This document shows positions 1 to 10,615 of a DNA stretch of 64,000 nucleotides, one piece after another. Position numbers and translations under genes: made by a program. Origin of the DNA: Mesorhabditis belari (taxonomy: Eukaryota; Nematoda; Chromadorea; Rhabditida; Rhabditidae); contig CAUEEP010000667.1 in assembly GCA_958450365.1 (NCBI GenBank), positions 207,001 to 271,000 on the forward strand. Reading direction: 5' to 3'. Numbering within the stretch: the stretch's first letter is position 1; each line of letters opens with the position of its first letter. The notes beneath the pieces were generated by a model that searched no databases, was not told the origin of the DNA, and worked only from the letters and a program-made list of their open reading frames with translations.

Positions 1-322
1 CAGCTGTACTCTCATTGATTATTTGGGCCAAAAAGAAGAGCGGCCGCCATAAATTTCGTCATCTCTTTTTCTCTTGGGCCCCCATTCATCTCATCTCGTG
101 TTTAGATTCTTTTTTTCCAGGCAAAGAAACCAGGATTGAACTCTTTACGCCCTGAAAACAACCCACACAAGCTAGAATTGAGCTCTAATCCGCTTGAAAA
201 CAATCAATTCCCACTGCACAGTTAATCATCCTCTTTAACGCCACTTCAACTGTATTTAAGGAGTTTTCTGAAGCACTTTTTATTTTTATTCACTATCCTA
301 CTAATAGTATTCTACTCTCAAG

Positions 323-2473
323 ATGAGCACTCTTTGTATTTCCAAACGAAAAACAACAGAAACCCGAACATTTCCCTACCCAACACTACCCAATGAGCTA
401 AAAGCCGTTGTCCATCGAGTCATCCCCTTAAACTCTTTGCCCACTCTCTTCAAAGTCAACAAATCTGTGAAAAATTATCAACTCCAATGCGGTTTTAATC
501 GAAGAATCAACTCAGTCCTGATAAAATCGAATACCACCGAAGAATCGGAAGAGAGAAGCTGTATCTTCCACGTGAAACTCGATGATCGCTTATGGTTTCA
601 TCTTTCAAGAAAACCGATTTCTATCAGCCACAATAACAGCAAAACTGTCAGTTTCTGTAAAAACACGACTTTCTGGACCATTTTCAATACGATGCGCACA
701 ATAAAATCACTGCAAATCATATTTGAGAGGTCATTATTTGAGGAACACCACGATTTAGCTGAATACTTTCTACCTTGGATTCGTGTTCTGGCCGAATTCG
801 AGATTCGTGCTCCGTTCCTTATCGTTGAATCGCTCCTTAAACGCTTCAATCCAACGGTACTCGGCCTGTTGGCCCTTGATTTTGGATGCAAGGTCGGTGT
901 TTATTTTTGGGGCACAATTTACAGGGTGCGTCATAACCACTCTGGAGGGTGTAGCTCAGTTAAAAGATAATCGATTTCCATAAAAATTTTACAGATAAAT
1001 TTTGAGTGGGTCTGCTATAGCGGTGTTCATTGTCTAATCGATAGGAGCTCACAAATTTTTTAAACAAGCTCTCAAAGTTGGAAGTCACACTTAGCCTGGC
1101 ACGCGACTCAGTTTTCGGGTTTTTGAAGTGACATTGAAAGCCGATCGGGAAATTTGCCTCTTGCATAGTTTCCGGGTATTTTGAAAGAATTCGGGTATTT
1201 TGAAAAATCCGGGCTTTTCCAATGGGTCGCTCACTTTGATAGCCTATAACTTTGTCCAGAGATAATATTAAAGTTAACTTTTTATATCATTATACAGAGG
1301 ATATTTTAGGCTTTCAAATGATACCAAATAGAGCTTGATTGGGTAATGTAGTCGAAGAAAATCACAGCCAACTCTGGGTAAATGAGGCCTATCTAACTCG
1401 GGTGTCGTGTCGCCTGGTTTGCATGGGAATGAAAAATCCAGTCAAGCTTTATTTGGTATCATTTAAAAGCCTGAAATGTCCTCTGTACAATGATATAGAA
1501 AGTTAAGAAAAATATTATCTCTGGACAAAGTTCTAGGCCTTCAAAGTGGGTGAGCCGTTGAAAAGACCCGGATTCTTTCAAAACACTGGGAAAGTACAGA
1601 AGAGCCGGAAATTTTTGCACCAAATTCTGGGTAAATGAGGCCTATCTAACTCGGGTGTCGTGTCGCCTGGTTTGCATGGGAATGAAAAATTCAGTCAAGC
1701 TTTATTTGGTATCATTTCTATTTTAATGTATATTTTAATGTTAAAGACTTGATTTCTTTACTTAATTATATTTTAATAACAAAGATTTAAAACTCTCAAG
1801 AACAAGTTAACCATAAAAAGTCACAAATAAAAATGAATTAAAATCTTTTCTATTGGCGCTTTTCCAGATCACTCCGCAAGTGCAATCCTTCCTCAACACA
1901 CTGGTCACCCGCCCGATCATCCGGCATTGTTGCTCAATCTTCTGGACTGGGAAACAGTTTCCTCTAACAACATTTGCCTCATTAAACTTCCCAATTCTTT
2001 ACTGGACCTATAAAGCGGAAACTAGAGCCAATTTGACTAATTTTCTCTGTAATTTGCTAGGAGAATCGTCAAAACTGAACGATGGAATGACTCTAATCGT
2101 TCATTTGACAAGCCATCACTTTGAGCGATATCCAGATTTTCACTATTCTATCTTTACAATCTTTGAGAGATTGAGAACTAGTGCAGAAATTGAGCGTTTT
2201 GATGGAAATTCGGAAGAACTTTGGAACGAGATCGAGGATTTGTTGCGAAGAGTAAAAGTATTTGGAGAGGTGAAGAGAAAAAAAGAAACAATGCATACGC
2301 TTTATCAACGGAGGATCTCCGCAGTCTCTTGGCTCATCTATGCATATCGACAATTGTCCTGTCATAGCTCTCAGTTGATCATTCACAATTTGACTGTTAA
2401 CGTAAAAAGTAAAAGTAAAAGTAAAAAAAAAGTAAAAAAAGTAAAGTTAAGTAAAAAAAGTAAAGGTAAGTAA
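323..2473 (+). CDS. F-box-like protein, two exons
   Basis: I join exon 323-925 to exon 1868-2473. The donor at 926 is GTGCGT and the acceptor ends TTTTCCAG; both junctions are phase 0, giving about 402 codons. Residues ~24-55 read LPNELKAVVHRVIPLNSLPT followed by LFKVNKSVKNYQ, which has the spacing of an F-box (LP-x-E then L-x-x-L-x-x-V-x-K). Known F-box proteins use this motif to bind Skp1 and recruit substrates to SCF ubiquitin ligases, and nematodes have very large, fast-evolving F-box families; that role here is inference. The middle and C-terminal parts match nothing I recognise. The last ~24 residues are almost only K, S and V, encoded by a GTAAAA/GTAAAG simple repeat, so the true end may be an earlier splice at ~2401. 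Start chosen as the first ATG of the open frame. Confidence 0.55.
926..1867 (+). repeat. Intron of the F-box-like gene, filled with repeats
   Basis: The intron holds an inverted repeat (about 1205-1340 against 1440-1560; both arms contain the TTATCTCTGGACAAAGTT core and its complement). It also holds a direct repeat of about 93 bp (about 1372-1460 and 1625-1718, starting near CTGGGTAAATGAGGCCTATC). At 943-970 a stretch reading GGGTGTAGCTCAGTTAAAAG resembles a tRNA D-arm, but no acceptor or T-arm follows it. No coding exon was seen. Confidence 0.6.
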
Positions 2474-2507
2474 AAAAGAAATTAACTTTATTTACGTAGT
2501 TTTTTGA

Positions 2508-2740
2508 AGTTACCGCATTTTCTCTAATAGTAGTGCACCCCGGCGAGCCGAGTTGTTGACTATTTTACAGTTTCCCAGCTTTCCAGAAGCTCAACACTCT
2601 AATCCCCCACGAGATCTCATCGTCAGCTACATTTTCCGACCCCACATCGATAGGTTCTGATAAGCGGTTCTCGAGATTTCGAGTAATTTAGGCGACGCTC
2701 AGGGTGCATTACTATTAGAGAAAATATGGTAACCATTTCA
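2508..2740. repeat. Short inverted-repeat element (copies near 36.7 and 54.9 kb)
   Basis: The ends are inverted: TTCTCTAATAGTAGTGCACC on the left and GGTGCATTACTATTAGAGAA on the right. The interior (ATCTCATCGTCAGCTACATT, then CCCCACATCGATAGGTTCTG) recurs at 54.86-55.20 kb and in part at 36.68-36.74 kb. It looks like a non-autonomous DNA transposon of about 230 bp. No coding capacity. Confidence 0.6.
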
Positions 2741-3195
2741 TATCTATTTGTTAATCGATCGTAGTTAAAACTAAATTTACTCAAAATAATCAAAATTTCT
2801 TTTCTTTTTACTTTATTTAATGATAATGTCATTTGAAACATTTTCTATATTCTGTAAGGATAGATTCATACTTTAAACTTTTTCTTATATGTTTTCTTTT
2901 TATCTGTTCTTTTTGGTAACTTTTCATTGTCGATATCTTTGTTATAACTGTGATTTGGCTTGTGTTTCTTCTTGCTTTCTTTGCTTTTCCCTTAGCTTTC
3001 AAAGAAATAAAGTACTTGTGATACTAGAAGACACTATTTACGAAAAAAGATATGATTTCTTACTTGCTGACTAACAGGAGAACCCCACCAGACCCCAAAC
3101 ATTGTTTGGCTGGAAACAGAGTGTTTCTGATGCACAATTTTTTGACTACCCTACGCTCGGTCAGTACGAAATGTCAAAATTTCTTGAAAGGTTGA
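2741..3195. other. AT-rich stretch, no feature recognised
   Basis: T-rich sequence with only short open frames and no similarity I recognise. It leads into the left arm of the tRNA-bearing inverted repeat. Confidence 0.4.
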
Positions 3196-3351
3196 AGACC
3201 GATAACTGGCACGTCAAAGAACAAATCAAATTCACAGTGAGGATTAAGTTATTTCTTTACAGTATTTATAATTTAAGTTCGATATGTTTGGCTAAACTTA
3301 TTTGATAAAAAAACATTTAAATATCATTTGATAAAAAAACAAAAAGAATCT

Positions 3352-3435
3352 TGCTGCGAGTGGGGTTCGAACCCACGCGGACTTACGTCCATTGGAACTT
3401 AAGTCCAACGCCTTAGACCACTCGGCCATCACAGC
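3352..3435 (-). tRNA. tRNA-Leu (anticodon UAA)
   Basis: The gene is 84 nt. Acceptor GCTGTGA pairs with TCGCAGC and the discriminator is A. The D-arm has GGCCGAGTGGTCTAAGGC. The anticodon stem TTGGA/TCCAA encloses loop CTTAAGT, so bases 34-36 are TAA. A long variable arm (GGACGTAAGTCC) marks a type II tRNA, and the T-loop is GGTTCGAACCC. No intron. It is arranged divergently from the identical copy at 4583. Confidence 0.95.
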
Positions 3436-4582
3436 ATGGAGTTGCTTCGTTTTAAAGGCGGTAATATAACTCACTTTCGGGATCCTTTTTAAAAAGTTGT
3501 TTCCTGGGGTACTAAATGGCGAAAAGTGGCCTAGTAAAACTATCTAAAACCCTTGTAAAAAAAGTTACTAGGGTTGTAAAACGAAACTCCGCCCTGAATT
3601 TAAAATTTGCATTTATTTTGATGCCAATTTGGTGCCTATCAAAACTAATTGTGATGGGACACTAAAAAGCTTGAAAATACTTGCATCGTAATCATTTCCA
3701 CCATAGTTCTTGAATGTTTATGCTACACTCTGCTATATATGTGTTTTTAAAAAAGTACAAAAAGCGCACGAATCTAGTAATAGTCTAGTAATTTTAAAAC
3801 ACAGACACGTCATATATAGCAGAGTGTAACATAAACATTCAAGAACTATGGTGGAAATGATTACGTTGCAAGTATTTTGGAGCTCTTTAATAGCATTTAT
3901 CCTCAAAGACTCGATATTCAGCAGTTCAGCTGAATATCCAAAACAAATTTTTACCCAGGTTAATGCCTCTGTCTAAAAGGCAACGAAATTACGTAATGTA
4001 ATTTAAAAAATTATAACGCCCATATAAAAAGGCAACTCTTTCCTCATTCTGGTTGAATTTTTTTCATTTCGTTTCTGAAAGTTTGATCTTTCTCTGGAAT
4101 TATCCATACTTCCGCCAAATTGATTCAGTTGCATTACATTTTTGAGTGTCATTTGTTATCTATTTAATAATCTTGACGGTTTTCAACATCGTGTCTGAAT
4201 AAACTAGGTTTTGGCATATCTAACAAAAAGCGCACGAGTCTAGTAATAGTCTAGTAATTTTAAAACACAAGCAATTCATATATAGCAGAGTGTAACATGA
4301 ACATTCAAGAATTATGGTGGAAATGATTACGATGCAAGTATTTTGGAGCTTTTTAATGTCCCATCGTAATTAGTTTTGATAGGCACCAAATTGGCATCAA
4401 AATAAATGCAAATTTTAAAGTCAGAGCGGAGTTTCGTTTTACAACCCTAGTAACCTTTTTTGCAAGGGTTACAACTAGTTTTACTAGGCCGCTTTTCGCC
4501 ATTTAGTACCCCAGGAAACAACTTTTTAAAAAGCGCCTCGAAAGTGAGTTATATTACCGCCTTCAAAACGAAGCAGCTCCGT

Positions 4583-4666
4583 GCTGTGATGGCCGAGTGG
4601 TCTAAGGCGTTGGACTTAAGTTCCAATGGACGTAAGTCCGCGTGGGTTCGAACCCCACTCGCAGCA
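4583..4666 (+). tRNA. tRNA-Leu (anticodon UAA)
   Basis: Same sequence and fold as the copy at 3352-3435, on the opposite strand, in the right arm of the same inverted repeat. A short T-run (TTCTTTTTG) lies just after the 3' end and could serve as an RNA polymerase III terminator. Confidence 0.95.
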
Positions 4667-4918
4667 AGATTCTTTTTGTTTTTTTATCAAATGATATTTA
4701 CAATTATAAGTTTAGCCAAACATATCGAACTTTACGCTCTTAAATTATAAATACTGTAAAGAAATAACTTGAAAAAATCCTCACTGTGGATTTGAGTAGT
4801 TCTTTGAAGTTCCAGTTATCGTTCTTTTATCTGCAGAATAGAAATCATTAGTAGCAGTCAAAATTATTTAAATAATAAGAAAAGGAGCCAAAATTTTGAT
4901 ATAAAAAACTGCAAAGTC

Positions 4919-5254
4919 TTAGTCCAATTTCAATGAAATTCGTGAATTGTGAGCGGTTTCCAGCTCTCCCCGCATAATCGTCTCGAAATTTGCAAACCCA
5001 ATGACTTTGAAGCAAATTTCTTCACAGATCGTGTTTAAATATTTCGCCGTCACCCCATCGATATGAAAATTTGCCACAAAAATCCGTTTTCTCAGTAAAA
5101 CTCTAAGCAATTGGTCGAGATTTCCGTAATTTTTCTTGATGAAGTAGGGAGACGATCGGAAAGTGACAAATTTCATCAAATAAAGGAGATGCACAAAAAT
5201 GTTGAAATTTAAAGTGAAAGCTTTTGTGCTGTTCTTGTTGAGAATCGACAACAT
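4919..5254 (-). pseudogene. Relic of an unrecognised gene family (paralogue near 29.3 kb)
   Basis: A minus-strand open frame of about 111 codons contains NYGNLDQLL, then FHIDGVTAKYLNTICEE and FKVIGFANFE. The plus-strand sequence at 29.26-29.44 kb reads NYGNLDEFF, FRIEGVRARYLNIICKE and FKVTGSAKF, so these are two members of one family. The protein family is not recognised. No complete gene structure could be built around either copy, so I call both relics, although a real exon is possible. Confidence 0.4.
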
Positions 5255-5404
5255 AAATGATTTCTATAAATCGTTGCCAAAAAAAAAGCAAGTGTTCTCA
5301 ATTTCGATCTCGATTTTCATCTGGCTGACCTACATGAACTGGCATAAAAAGTGGTGGGATTCGAGGAAAAGATAAGTCTCAAAGCCCGTTCAAATCTTAA
5401 ACTA

Positions 5405-5974
5405 ATGTTTATTTTCTTCGCTTTATTTCAAATCGGTAAGCTGTCAAATCTTTTCAAAAAATTGACCTTTTCAGTTTCGGCTGAATATTTTGGAGTACAA
5501 TTGGGTACTCTTGAAAATGGCAAAGCTGCTTTGAAAGCTCAAGTTTTTATTGCAAATTCTACAGCAATATTGCTGAAAGACTTTCAAAATGATTACGGTA
5601 AGCAAAATTGTTGTTTAAAGCGAGCTTAAAATTTTTCGATAACGGAATCGCTTTCTATTTTGCGAACGAATTCGAGACGAAAGAGCCGAGGAATGTCCTC
5701 GAGATTGAACAAAGTCCTGGAGGGGATTATATGAAGAAAATGTGAGTGCTGTAAATTTGATAAATACAAAAAGATCCTCAAAAATGCTATTTTAACAATT
5801 CTATCCGAATAGAAAGCTCTCAAGTACATCGATTTTTTTTTCCTTCGGTTTTCCACGGTTCTCTTCAGCAGTCGCCTAATCACTAACAAATTCGCGAGAA
5901 AAAAAATGATCATCGTGGCGCCGCAAAAAGTGAACAGTTGGAAAACTTTTGGGATTGTTGATGCAAAGACAAGG
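5405..5974 (+). CDS. N-terminal exons of a DM13 (Skeletor-like) secreted protein, partial
   Basis: Four exons join in one frame: 5405-5435, 5475-5597, 5639-5741 and 5869-5974. The protein starts with a signal-like MFIFFALFQIVSA. It continues with YFGVQLGTLENGKAALKAQV, FIANSTAILLKDFQNDYG and then FYFANEF. This hydrophobic-residue, NSTAI and F-x-x-D pattern is what I expect of the start of a DM13 domain. DM13 proteins such as Drosophila Skeletor are extracellular or matrix proteins proposed to do redox chemistry; no function is shown here. The third exon's acceptor reads TTTTTCG, not CAG, so either this copy is damaged, or a base is missing from the assembly, or another acceptor is used. Two later DM13 exons lie on the same strand at 21.1 and 22.3 kb. 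Family call moderate. Confidence 0.45.
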
Positions 5975-6136
5975 GTAAGACGTTAAAAACTCTAAAATAC
6001 ATTTCATACATTCAAAATTGCACTTATAAACAAATATCACAGAGTTCAAAGTGACATAGGAATGTTTTTGGGCTTTCAATGTGAAAGGGATGGGCAAGAT
6101 GAAGATTTGATGAAAAGGAGAGAGAGTTGGCTAATT

Positions 6137-6569
6137 ATTAGACTGTTCAGAAAGTCTTTTCGTTTCTTTTCGTATTTCCTTTGAAAAATAACAAATTCAC
6201 TAAATTAACCTATGGTTTGCTTTAAATAAAAAGTGTTTCTCTGAAAATTTGGCTATATACCAAACTTTTCGTGCTCTATCTATGCTCTATCTTTTCTATC
6301 TTGACACCAAAATAGATTCCCTTAGCTTAAAGAGCCTAAACCTTATCAACGAATTTTTGACTACCCGTCTTTAAGCTTCCAAAAAAAATGCAGGCATGAG
6401 ATTTTAAACTTTATTAAAAGATTACTTTAAAATTTTAAAAGAGTTTTAAGGTTATTTTGCAAAAAAATAATTGGCCTTTCTAATGAAAAAAACCGTAGTT
6501 TAATTGATGCATTTGTTGGTTATAAACGGAAGTACGAAAATGAATAAAAAGACTTTCTGGATAGCCTAA
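6137..6569. mobile_element. Mariner-type MITE
   Basis: About 430 bp. The left end is TTAGACTGTTCAGAAAGTCT and the right end, reversed, is TTAGGCTATCCAGAAAGTCT. The element lies at TA-rich sites. The interior resembles the 20.5-kb and 36.2-kb elements (TCTATCTTTT and TTGACTACCCG motifs and the GTACGAAAA end). Non-coding. Confidence 0.65.
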
Positions 6570-7307
6570 TATAAGATCTGTTGCAAAGTTATCAAAATTA
6601 TCAAAGTAAAAAATAGGACCCCTATGGTTAACTAACTGATTTTGTGGTACCGGTATTAAGGAAAGGCAAATGAATAAAAGCGGATTAGTTTTTTTGATTG
6701 AGATTAGGATAAAATAGGTATCAAGCTAAATATAACATTTTTGATCACTCAAAATCCTCGAGATCCTCGTCGAGTAGCCGTTGACTTGAGGCTCGATCAC
6801 GGGTGGGGCGACTCCCCAAAGAACACAGTTTTGAGGAGATTATGCCAAAGATGAGGAACCTAAATGCTATCTTTGAAAACTTTTCACCATCACTTATCAT
6901 CTGATAAACGAATGAACCCAGACTTGAATCCAGAGATGGCCCAACCGGACTCTTGGACTTGGGTCAGTATGCAAAGCCAGAGTTGACCAGAGGCCAGATC
7001 CTAGCCCGGTCTGGATTTGTTACAGGCCCAAGTCTGGCTTCTGACGGACTGAGACCAGGTCTGCGCCAAAGCCAGGCCAAGACCTGGATACTGACCTCAT
7101 TATTAGGAACAATTCTACCAAGTACTACTTGAAATTCTGAACCCTACTTGAATCTGGCTCTGACAAGTACATGCAAGCGACAAGTTTAAATTCTTGCTTA
7201 TCTAGTCAGGTCCTGATCCGAAAATCTTTATGGGTCAATCCAGCAACAAAGTTAAGCAAGATCAAAAGATAAGATTTATGACGTGATTTGCTGGGAAAAA
7301 TTGTCAC
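6570..7307. other. Intergenic DNA 3' of trehalase
   Basis: Between the MITE and the trehalase stop codon I see no exon. From about 6930 to 7230 the sequence is a run of imperfect CCAGACTTG/CCAGATCC-type short repeats, resembling the repeat flanking the trehalase MITE near 11.5 kb. Confidence 0.4.
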
Positions 7308-10300
7308 TTACCAAAAGATGATGAGCATCAAAAAGACAAGCACTCCGAGAATGATCCAAGTGTGGAAACCGTCACGGAAAAACTCCATCATTCTCATTTC
7401 TTCAAAAATCTCGGAACTCGATTGTTCTAAAGTTTCTGATGACAAATTCCTTTAAAAATTGATCAAGCAACACTCCAAAGAAACACCAAAAATTTTCAAA
7501 AAAGCAAAGTTTTTAAACGAACCGTTAGTAAAAATCTTTTTGCAACTTTAACTGAAACTTTTTCTGTTTTTGGATTGAAAAGGGCAATAGTAGTTGTTTA
7601 CCTTTTTCGTCCAGTGTTGAATTGATGAAGAGTTTATTAATTAAATCGAGCATCACGCCGTTTGTCCAACCGAAACCTTCCTAAAATTGTTCAATTTCAA
7701 ATTTTCTTTCCCAATGAAGATCTAAATAAAATAAAAAACTTGCATAAATCTTTTGAATTTGTTTTTGTAATCAATTTTGTAAGAAGCTAAAGTCTAGGTT
7801 TAAGCTGGTTTGATTTGATTTTTGGTGGTTCAAAATGGCTTGATCCCTGGACAACCAGTATTCTAAAAAGAGTAACAACAGTATTCTTTTTATTAAATTT
7901 TAAAGTACGAACTTTTCTTTAGGCCTTAATCTTTCAATTTTATCACCTGTACATAGTACTCTCCGCCTTCTCCCCTTGTTCCATCCGAGAAACGGGCATC
8001 GTATTTCTCCCAGATTGTCGCCGTCTAAAATCCTTTTAGTTGTCACAATATTTTCTAAAATACTGTAATAAAATTGTATCATGATCTTACCGTATCCTTG
8101 AGAAAAAATAATTGATAAATTACCACATTTGCCTTTGGATTGACGAGTCCATTTTTGACGGTGATCACGAAGCGTTTGGCTAGATCCCGAGCCTGTTTCA
8201 CTAGCCAGAGGTCACCTAAAAGATACTAAGTGTTAAAATTTAAAATACTATGAAATATTTATCTATACAGTACCCGAATTAAGTAAACACTCGACAAATA
8301 AGTGCACATTTGGTGCCCAAACATTCGGGAAATCCCATTGTTGAGTGGATGAGACTTTGAGGGTACTTGGCACTCCGCCTGAAAAAAAAATTAGATAAGA
8401 ATTGCTAGCTAATAACATTTTTATATGCTAATTTTAATCTACAGGTGAATAAAATTTAACCTGGATATTCCAATACACGATTTTCTTTCAGATACTTTCG
8501 GAGTTTGTCGGTTCGGTTTTGGTTGTATTGCTAAAGTTCAGGGTTAACTTCAACGAGCATAAAATCGATTGTATAGATCCAATCGATTACCCGACCCGGA
8601 AAATCCCCGAGAAATTTACAGCCAAATATCTTCTTTTTGCACGATTTACAAAACAAAAAAATCCCCATGTAAATGCCCAAATTCTTGTCTTGAATTTGCT
8701 GAATTGTGATACTGTGTAATTTGACTTTTTATTAGTGAAATTGATTCTGATTTCTAAAAAGCAAACGACCTTACCGTAACCAATAACGGAAAAACGTTGC
8801 TGGGATAGAAATCATTCCTGAATTCCCGTGTCTTCAAATCCAAATCCTGCCAAATCCCCGCATCCTCGTTCCATAGAATTTCCAGGCTCTCCAGCATTTC
8901 CTCATACTCTTTTTTATAACGTTGACTATTCCTAAAAAGATGGTATAGGTCTAAGTTAGATAATTTTTATCAATCAAATCAAAACCAACTTCTCGTCTCC
9001 TAATTGTTTGTACAAATTTGACAGCACCCGAAAATTCCATCCAATGAAAGAGTTGAGGTCGACCGGGAGAATGGTGTTCGTTCGGATTGAGTACTTTGTG
9101 ACTGAAATTTTTGGAAATTTTTAAAAATACAGTAACCCATAGTTGAACCCTTTACAATCCATGAATTAGACAAAGCTTTGTACCAGCGCTTAGGCTTTAT
9201 AGGTAGGATTTTAAAAGTGAATCATTAATACAAGATTATACTTTTTTATTTCCTATTTTATATCCTATTTTTACAAAAACTTACAAGCTTTCGATCCATT
9301 GTGATCAAACCATCGAGAGCTGAAATCCCATCCGCTCTCACAAGCTGAAGCGGTGCTGCTCCAGATCTAAACTGGATTTGATTTTCTTTGAAGTTTCCCA
9401 TTTTCCTTACCTCTTGTGGATCGTAGCTTCCATTGATACCATTCTCGACATCGACCAGAAAATTTTCGGGTCGAGGGCAATTCGTGATCACCTGAACTAT
9501 TGGATTTGCCACTAGACTTAAATTTTTACGATTATCTTTAATTAGGCAATTGCATTGCATTGTCTACCTTAATATTTATATCCTTTTAAAAGTACTAGAC
9601 CTATATGTAGTAACCCATCGGAATAACAAAAAGATAGGTAAACTTTGAACTGATTGTGTTCAGCTTTTAGGGCACCAAGAAATAAAAAACTCTGTATGAA
9701 CTGAATACTTTTAAATCAAGTCAACTATTCAAATTATCCACTGAAAACCGTTGCAATGTTTTTTGGCGGTGAAATGAACGGCAAGGGTGTATTTTGCTTC
9801 CACCGAAGACTTTAAAACTCTGCTTGGAAGACTGAAGACACTCTTTGCAGCCAATTCTCACTGTGGCTGGTGAGCTTGGGGTTTTATCTATATTAAAAAA
9901 TAGATCTTCATTTTACTCACCCGATATTGAAACATTGTCCTATTCCGTCCATTTTTATCCAATACATTCACCGTCCTATTCTTCCTCCAGAATTGCATTT
10001 CTTTCTCCACCGTCGGCATCATCGTTTGCAGAAATTCGGTGTCTTTCGTCGCATAGAAATAATCGGCTAACATTTGCACGAAAAGTGGCGGTTGGCTTCT
10101 TCGGGATAATCTGAAGACAAAATTTTAATATTCTTTTCAAATTAGCATTTAAACTAGATATATCAATGTTAATCTCTTCCAAATTAAATTTACACAACTC
10201 ACTGGATATTCCCGGAGTTCGGTATGAAGCCGTGATTATCAATGATAAAGCCAAAATTCATCAACATCCCCTTGACAGTTAACGTCATATTGGAGACCAA

Positions 10301-10564
10301 GAGGCCTAGAGTTTTAAATTGACATTAAAATTCAAACTTAAGCACGTGTGGGTGGGTGGTTTGTTTTTTTTTTATATAAGGGGGGGGGGGGGGCGGCCCC
10401 CCCCCCGGGGGGGGCGCCCCCCCCTTTTTTTTTTTTTTTTTTTTGGGGGGGGTGTGGGGGGGGGGGGGGGGGGGGGGGGGTTGTTGTGGTTTATTTTAAG
10501 GGACCACTTCTTCCTTCCTTCTCCCCTCCCACCCAAAAAAAAAAAAATTATATTTTATGGGTGT

Positions 10565-10615
<51 letters not shown>

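Larger units (their letters stand above)
3198..4830. repeat. Inverted repeat with a tRNA-Leu in each arm
   Basis: Sequence at about 3198-3830 reappears reverse-complemented at about 4230-4830. The shared blocks are the GGCACGTCAAAGAAC outer end, the tRNA, the TTTTTAAAAAGTTGTTTCCT block, and an inner block ending near ATATATAGCAGAGTGTAACA. The centre (about 3831-4229) is partly palindromic. The same unit, complete or broken, recurs at 31.64-31.92, 33.16-33.79 and 34.37-34.72 kb, so this is a dispersed repeat that carries a tRNA gene. Confidence 0.8.

Noticed and set aside
4460..4750. Open frame across the tRNA-Leu (also 33336-33665)
   Set aside because: It is the tRNA gene and its repeat flank translated; tRNA genes often lack stops over short spans.
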